This document shows, piece by piece, positions 58,356 through 64,000 of a DNA stretch of 64,000 nucleotides. Origin of the DNA: Mesocentrotus franciscanus. Its lineage: Eukaryota > Echinodermata > Echinoidea > Camarodonta > Strongylocentrotidae. Both the position numbers and the translations under genes were made by a program. The first letter of the stretch is position 1, and every line of letters begins with the position of its first letter. Location of the stretch: assembly GCA_037976565.1 (NCBI GenBank), contig CP137667.1, positions 31,858,459 to 31,922,458 on the forward strand, given 5' to 3'. The notes under the pieces are model-generated. The model was given only the letters and a program-made list of their open reading frames with translations. It was not told the DNA's origin and searched no databases.

Positions 58356-59930
58356 CTACATGTACACTACAAACCTTATACAATGTAGATGGGGTTATAT
58401 TTTGGCAGCTTGTCAAACCAGTGTTATCTACAGTAGATGTGGACAGCTTCCTGATTGATTTCCTGTTGACTTTTGCTCTTGTTCTGACGTCAAAAATCAT
58501 ACTTTTGTGATAAGCTTCTGAACAAATCCACAATGTACATAGTTTGCAGACACAGACACTTGTCATTCATTGTGCGTAACAAAGTCTGATTGGTGAGACT
58601 ATGCAGACTGCACAGTTTAGTGATCACCATAGACCCTGTGCTAGAGCTGCTCAGGACTGTTATTTGACACAGCCAGAGAATGACAGAGATAGGCTCAGCT
58701 CAAGACTCCATGGAATTGTGTTTTAAACATCAAATCAGAGTCTGTGCCTCGAGACTATCCTAGCTTTGTGTGCAACTAAATCGTTGATATTTCCATGTGG
58801 TACAAATTGCAGGGTTTCACTCCTGAAAACTGTTAACTGTCATAACATATTATTTAAATCTAGAGTATGTCCTGGAGCTTCAGAAACACCCCTTCCTACA
58901 GCTGTTTCCATGCCTCATCAACAATCCATCACACAATGAAATCTTCTACAACTTGTACAACTCATGCTAGCCTTATTAGACTTTACTTTACACTAAAATA
59001 TCAAATTACACTCCCTAGCTCATCATCACCCTAAATTTGACCTTAAACATTGTTCTCATCACTCTCTCTGTTCTTCCCTCTTTCTATTCAACTAGCCAAC
59101 ACAAAACTCCAATTCAGAAGATTCAATATAAATGTACCTCCTTTCATTGTTTAATCCCCCCATCCCTACCCCCTCCAAGCCACTGCTTGATCTCCTATAA
59201 TCATTTTCATCAAGAACTTCTTGTTGAAAGTTGTCAGGAGGCCCTTAACCGATTGGAACAATACACCGGCTTGAATGAAATTACATACAACTCATGCTCT
59301 CCAGAAAAAAGAAATAAGCAGAATCATCCTTAAAATATAAAGAAAGAAAGAAACCAAGAAAAAAAAAATAAATAACAGGCCCCTTAATACTTTAACTTTG
59401 CCCTATTTCATACCTCAATGTCCTCTCACTATCTCCTGCATGACTACATGAACTGAACAAAGAACTCTAAAACACAAAGCAATATGACGTAATAAATATT
59501 ATATTTACATCCTATCCCATCTCCTCCCCCAAAAAAAACCCCTGCTGTATCCCCTTTAAGAAAATACACCTTTGTCTTTGAACAATATCCCCTTACAATT
59601 ACAGGGCCTTAACCACATGCAGCCAATACTACCTTCCTGACCTCAATTCACCTGCTCAATTAAACTCCCCATCCAATCCCCCACCCACCCCATCCCCTAT
59701 TTAACAAACAGCAATAACCATACATAGGCCCATTACACAGCCCAAACACCATTTTGGGGACTGCCATTTACACTACCGGAAAAACCCATAAAAAACGTCA
59801 GTGTTCGCTCATTCTGATATTTTTGTGAGTAGGGCGCATACGCGACTTGTCGCTCTGCTCTGCATGCAATCGCACGGAAGCAAAGAGAGCCACATGACCA
59901 AAACCGGAATCATATCGAAGTTTCGAGAGA
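58356..59930. other. Unique sequence, partly C-rich
   Basis: 59633-59655 (cttcctgacctcaattcacc) recurs at 61004-61029, so older duplicated material spans the elements at 59933-60739. No gene recognised. Confidence 0.45.
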
Positions 59931-59932
59931 GG

Positions 59933-60053
59933 GCATTTACACTGCAAAAATTCGTGAATTTTTCAAATTTCGGTTCTTCGTCACGTTTGCCGAGACTGAC
60001 AAACCAATGGAATGTGAGAAAAATTGATGATTTTTGCTTGCAGTGTAAATGCA
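59933..60053. repeat. Inverted repeat with 15-bp perfect arms
   Basis: gcatttacactgcaa and ttgcagtgtaaatgc enclose about 90 bp. It ends 23 bp before the Tc1-like element. Confidence 0.75.
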
Positions 60054-60076
60054 ACTATTGTATTTGTTTTTATATA

Positions 60077-60739
60077 CCGTGTGAGTCAAAAAAAAGTTTA
60101 CACCTAGAAAATTGCTAATTATTTTAAAGATCATCTATGAACAGTAAATTATCATACATCTTATGAAAGAGTGTTTTATCCCAAATCATTTGGTATCATT
60201 TTGTGTGGTAAGTGTTCACACTTGGATGAACAGGAGGCAATGTTTGCGAGAGTGCAAAAATTGACTTGCGCCAAAGTTGCTTATCTGATGTTTCAATAAA
60301 ACAATTGGGATTTGGGTATTAAATCGGTTTTTGCAGATCCAAATAACATCCCTAACAAAATTAATCATGCCACACATATCAAATATCGAATATCAAATAT
60401 CAAAGAACATTTGTGCACGTGTTTGTGTGCGTGTGTGACTTTGCTTCTGCAAAAAGCATATGCAATGCATTTCATTTGATACATTCAATTCATTCTCTCA
60501 TTCCACTAATCCCAACATAATACATGCTGTAGGCATCACTTTGGCGCAAGTCGAGTTTTGCACTCTCGCAAACAATGCCTCCTGTTCATCCAAGCGTGAA
60601 CACATACCACACAAAAATGATACCAAATGATTTGGGATAAAACACTCTTTCATAAGATGTATAATAAGTTACTGTTCAAAGATGATATTTACAGTAATTA
60701 GCAATTTTCTAGGTGTAAACTTTTTTTTGACTCACACGG
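60077..60739. mobile_element. Tc1/mariner-like element with long TIRs (663 bp)
   Basis: Starts ccgtgtgagtcaaaaaaaag and ends with its exact complement, between TA (60075-60076) and TA (60740-60741). TIRs extend about 200 bp each (tttacacctagaaaattgct; gtgttttatcccaaatcatt; gaacaggaggcaatgtttgc; agtgcaaaa..gacttgcgcc). TA duplication fits Tc1/mariner (established knowledge). The single-copy centre of about 200 bp has no transposase, so it is a deletion derivative or MITE. Confidence 0.92.
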
Positions 60740-60741
60740 TA

Positions 60742-61488
60742 GAGGCCCTTAAAGAGGAAGTTGAGTTCTGGTCATGCAATTGCATTGTGAAAGACACAGT
60801 GTGGAATCAATCAGAAAAAAGTTGATCATGTAGCATATAAGTTGTCATATTTAGAACATGACGGCATTTGAATAGCCATGCTTTTCAGGGAACATTTTTT
60901 CTCTGATGTTCTTCCACACTTGCATAATAACAATGATAACGCTCACAAATTATTTTCACCTCTCCCCAGAACTCAACCTTCTCTTTAACCACTGGCAACC
61001 TACTTCCCTCCTGACCTCAATTCACCTGCGTAAGACACTGCTTCCTTGGATTTCCCCTCCCAGATCCTCCATTGCCCTTCAACACTTTTCCCTCAATTAA
61101 TGTCATATCTAATCCTCTGTGGCTTGGAAGAAACAAAAGCAGGTTTTGGTTTAAAGGCAGCCTGGCGTGGGCTGGCGTCACGGCGGAACAGCCCCCACCT
61201 CCTCCCCCTTGTCACAACCTCTTCCCTCCCCAAAGCAGGGAATCATAATCGGTTGCCTGTAGCACTAGAGCTACAAAGTATAGGCCTACAGTATCATTAA
61301 ACCAGGAGTTTCAGGAAACTTTTGTAAACAATTCACACTTGTCTTCACAGCAAGAAACTTTTCACATATCAAGGAACACTGGCAAAATTAATGAAAGTTT
61401 CATTCATGCAAAGATTCATAGTCTTATAGTATTACTACTGAAAATGAAGAGTTGTATATACACACAAAAATTAATGGCACTTATGAAA
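60742..61488. other. Unique sequence with a GC-richer patch
   Basis: The patch at 61140-61210 (ggcgtgggctggcgtcacgg) is GC-rich without recognisable coding. Confidence 0.45.
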
Positions 61489-61648
61489 GAGGTAGAGAAA
61501 GGGAGAGAAAAGAAGAGAAAAGAAGAGAAAAGAAGAGAAAGGAAGAGAAAGGGAGAGAAAGGGAGAGAGGGAGAGAGAGAGAAAGGGAGAGAAAGGGAGA
61601 GAAAGGGAGAGAAAGAGTGAGAGAGAGAGAGAGAAAGAGAGAGAATGA
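61489..61648. repeat. GAGAA/GA purine microsatellite
   Basis: gaaaagaagagaaaagaaga grading into gagaaagg and gaga units. Confidence 0.96.
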
Positions 61649-62145
61649 AAGGCCATCTGTGATCATGCATTTCATGATCATCTTCTAAAATGAGAGCAAT
61701 GACACGGTTTCTACAAATCAAATGTACGACAAATCCATCAACGACCTCATTTTCACCCTGGTTATAAACAGAACATCTTATCATTTGTACAAATAATGAC
61801 TTGCAATATTCATATTCATGCAAACATGAGCAACTTAGCGGAATACTTTCCTAAATTTCTTGACATTTTATGAGAGAGAAAAGTGAAAAGTCATTCCCTG
61901 TACAAAATGAACGCTCAGATATTCTGTGCTTGCTATCTAGCACAACATAGGACAAGGTAATGTACCTAAATAGCTCCTGTTTTTTACTATTCTTTCTGAA
62001 ATTCTGATTGTATTTTTTGAAAATGGATGTTTAAAAATATATGACCAAATGAACATAGAAATGGCTTCTAAAACCTCTTGATCTTTCAGAAAAATCTAAT
62101 TTCTATCCATGTTCATCCCATCATGGAAACTGATAACTTTAAACT
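61649..62145. other. Unique AT-rich sequence
   Basis: Nothing recognised. Confidence 0.45.
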
Positions 62146-62149
62146 TTAA

Positions 62150-62228
62150 AGTCTGTCTGCACTATACTTGTAGCTACTTGCAACCTCTACATAGCAAACA
62201 ATACCTACCAAACTAGTGCAGACAGGCT
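62150..62228 (+). mobile_element. TTAA-flanked MITE, copy 3 (79 bp, internally deleted)
   Basis: Ends agtctgtctgcacta and tagtgcagacaggct with TTAA on both sides (62146-62149 and 62229-62232). Retains tagctacttgc and atagcaaacaat but lacks most of the interior found in 28213-28440. Confidence 0.9.
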
Positions 62229-62232
62229 TTAA

Positions 62233-63155
62233 AATCCACCACCTTTTCATACCTTGAAAGAAAGTCTACAAGAACTATAGAATTATAATGTATAAATATT
62301 TCAAAATATCCAAGACTGAGTTACAAAATTTTCAACTTCAATGGACCCACTTGAAATGTTTTTCAAAACATATCCATATTAATATTTTAGCTGTATTAGA
62401 ATAAGCAATAGCTTGTGTTTCAAGAATATGATATCATGTTACATCACATGAGCTCATTACCCAACAATACGTGAAAAAATAATGCATAACCTTGCTATTT
62501 ACAATATTTTGTTATAAATGGTGACAAAATCAGTAATGAGTCTTTAAAAATTCTTTTATATCATCATGAAGAATCAGAATGATGCATATATATTAAAATA
62601 AGAAAAAAAGATAAAGTATTTGGGTTTGAGTCATTCACTTTCGTTTTCGTATTTTCATTCATTTTTAGAAATCTGTAATGTGTCTTTATTGAATATTTAT
62701 TTTAAAATCATCAATATAAATTTCTTTCATAATCATACTCCATGTAGAATCAGGATGGAGTTAATTTATTCACACATGACTTTCTCTCAAAATAAGAAAA
62801 AATATGAATGACTCAGGTAGGATGCAGTCTAGGAACTAGACTACCCAGTCCCACGCACATTTTCTGGTGTTTGCGTCATCGGCCGACGCAATTGAAGAAA
62901 ACAAACACAGACTCTCGGAAAGTGAGGGGGAAATTAGGTTGGAAATGAGTGTGAGCGTCACCTGAACTTCACCTGACAAGTTATCACATGTTACGCTGTC
63001 ATAGAGGAACGAGGTGAGAATAGATTCTGTCTGAGAGATTCAATTTATATACCTCATTTAATATGTAAGGCAAATATCATCTGCTTATGATCTATCATTG
63101 ACGATCTGTAAAGGGGTCAATATTGAGTTGATGCCCTAATAGCCCTCAGATGGGG
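62233..63155. other. Unique AT-rich sequence
   Basis: No gene recognised. Confidence 0.45.
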
Positions 63156-63158
63156 AAA

Positions 63159-63335
63159 TATGCTAAAGAAGTGAATTGTTATATGCTAAATAGGTGAATT
63201 GATGAATATGCTAAATAAGTGAATTGATGAATATGCTCAATATTAAAGTGAATTGATAAGTATGCTAAATAAGTGAATTGTTGAATATGCTAAAAAAGTG
63301 AATTGATGAATATGCTAAGTGAATTGATTGATGCC
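63159..63335. repeat. Minisatellite, unit about 24-26 bp, seven copies
   Basis: aatatgctaaataagtgaat followed by tgatg repeats seven times, with short insertions or deletions in the third and last units. Confidence 0.92.
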
Positions 63336-64000
63336 TCTTGCTTTAAAAAAATGAATTAAAATGTCCCTTTAATTAATGCATTGCATTCCTTTATCAATTT
63401 CTCAATGACTTTTGTTTCATATTACCATAAAATCTTTTACCGGTATACTGATTTCTCTCACTGCGGTTCTACTGAGACATAGCTAAATCTCCTCAGTAAT
63501 TTACCCTGCAAAATTTGCAGTTATCATTTCATCAGTGATAATTTAGAGATATATCCATGGGTATCATTTGAGGGCAGATGAAATTGTACAGATAATATCA
63601 ATGGAACAGAAGCGGGTTAAAGTCGAAAGAAGAAAAAAGTCAGTGGGAGAGAAAAACAAAAAATCTGTCCGGTCGGCAGGTTGAAATCACGCGTATCCCT
63701 CAAGATCTAATTAGAATCCATATCTTCTATCATATCTCATAAATGTCAGATATAATCAGTGTGATGTGACTGATCATGACCTGGGCTATTCCATTATGAG
63801 TGTAGGGATGACAGGTCAGTAGTTCAAGAGCATTCCCAAATGATACTCACAACTATATATGCCATGAATTTACCTGGTCAACTCAGAACAAAATAAGAGA
63901 TAAACATTTTGAAATGACCATTTTTTACAGAATTATTTCCCTTAAAGGTAAAGACCAGTTTTGGAAACGCCCCTCTCTCAAAAAAATGAAATGGAAGCTC
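63336..64000. other. AT-rich sequence to the window end
   Basis: No gene seen. The last 60 bp (aaaggtaaagaccagttttg) may begin another repeat that the window cuts. Confidence 0.4.

Overview
This is a eukaryotic, almost entirely non-coding window. It looks like intergenic or intronic DNA from a marine invertebrate deuterostome, most likely a sea urchin or close relative. That guess is an inference from AT-rich unique sequence, recurrent palindromic words (TACATGTA, ATAGGCCTA), long pure GA/CT, ATG/CAT and CTGT microsatellites, a tRNA-derived SINE, and many short terminal-inverted-repeat (TIR) elements. There are no bacterial-style genes, rRNA genes, intact tRNA genes, CRISPR arrays or intact transposase genes. 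Most open frames are read-through of microsatellites (poly-S/L, poly-R/E/K) or of stop-poor GC-rich patches.

The only persuasive host coding signal is one candidate exon on the minus strand (about 37043-37255). It has coding-like codon use and a good GT splice donor. I could not name the gene.

The best supported content is mobile DNA with readable junctions. (1) A complete non-autonomous Helitron (47942-51128) sits between A and T and ends in a hairpin plus CTAG. Inside it lie a hAT element (49052-50441) with an 8-bp target duplication and a long foldback (50461-50626). (2) Three copies of a TTAA-flanked MITE occur (28213, 51249, 62150). One is inserted precisely into another repeat whose uninterrupted paralogue survives at 47843. 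(3) Two related 1.9-2.2 kb elements with TA duplications lie in opposite orientation (12721-14658 and 19460-21651). (4) A 663-bp Tc1/mariner-like element with roughly 200-bp TIRs lies at 60077-60739. (5) Two close copies of a GACCCCGTT-ended MITE lie at 38301 and 55442. (6) Older foldbacks and MITEs lie at 5914, 19211, 34919, 47126, 57272 and 57640. (7) A dispersed family of about 60-bp hairpins with arms like AGCCAGAAGGGCATTAACTC occurs at eight or more sites. (8) A tRNA-derived SINE lies at 30880-31004, with a second head at 54005.

The second theme is local tandem duplication. Nearly every 5-kb block carries its own unrelated, decayed array of 2-7 copies with units of roughly 40-400 bp (for example 107, 6598, 7122, 15841, 25510, 37263, 40804, 41757, 45737, 52735 and 63159). 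Between these, long stretches hold AT-rich sequence in which I see no gene or regulatory element.
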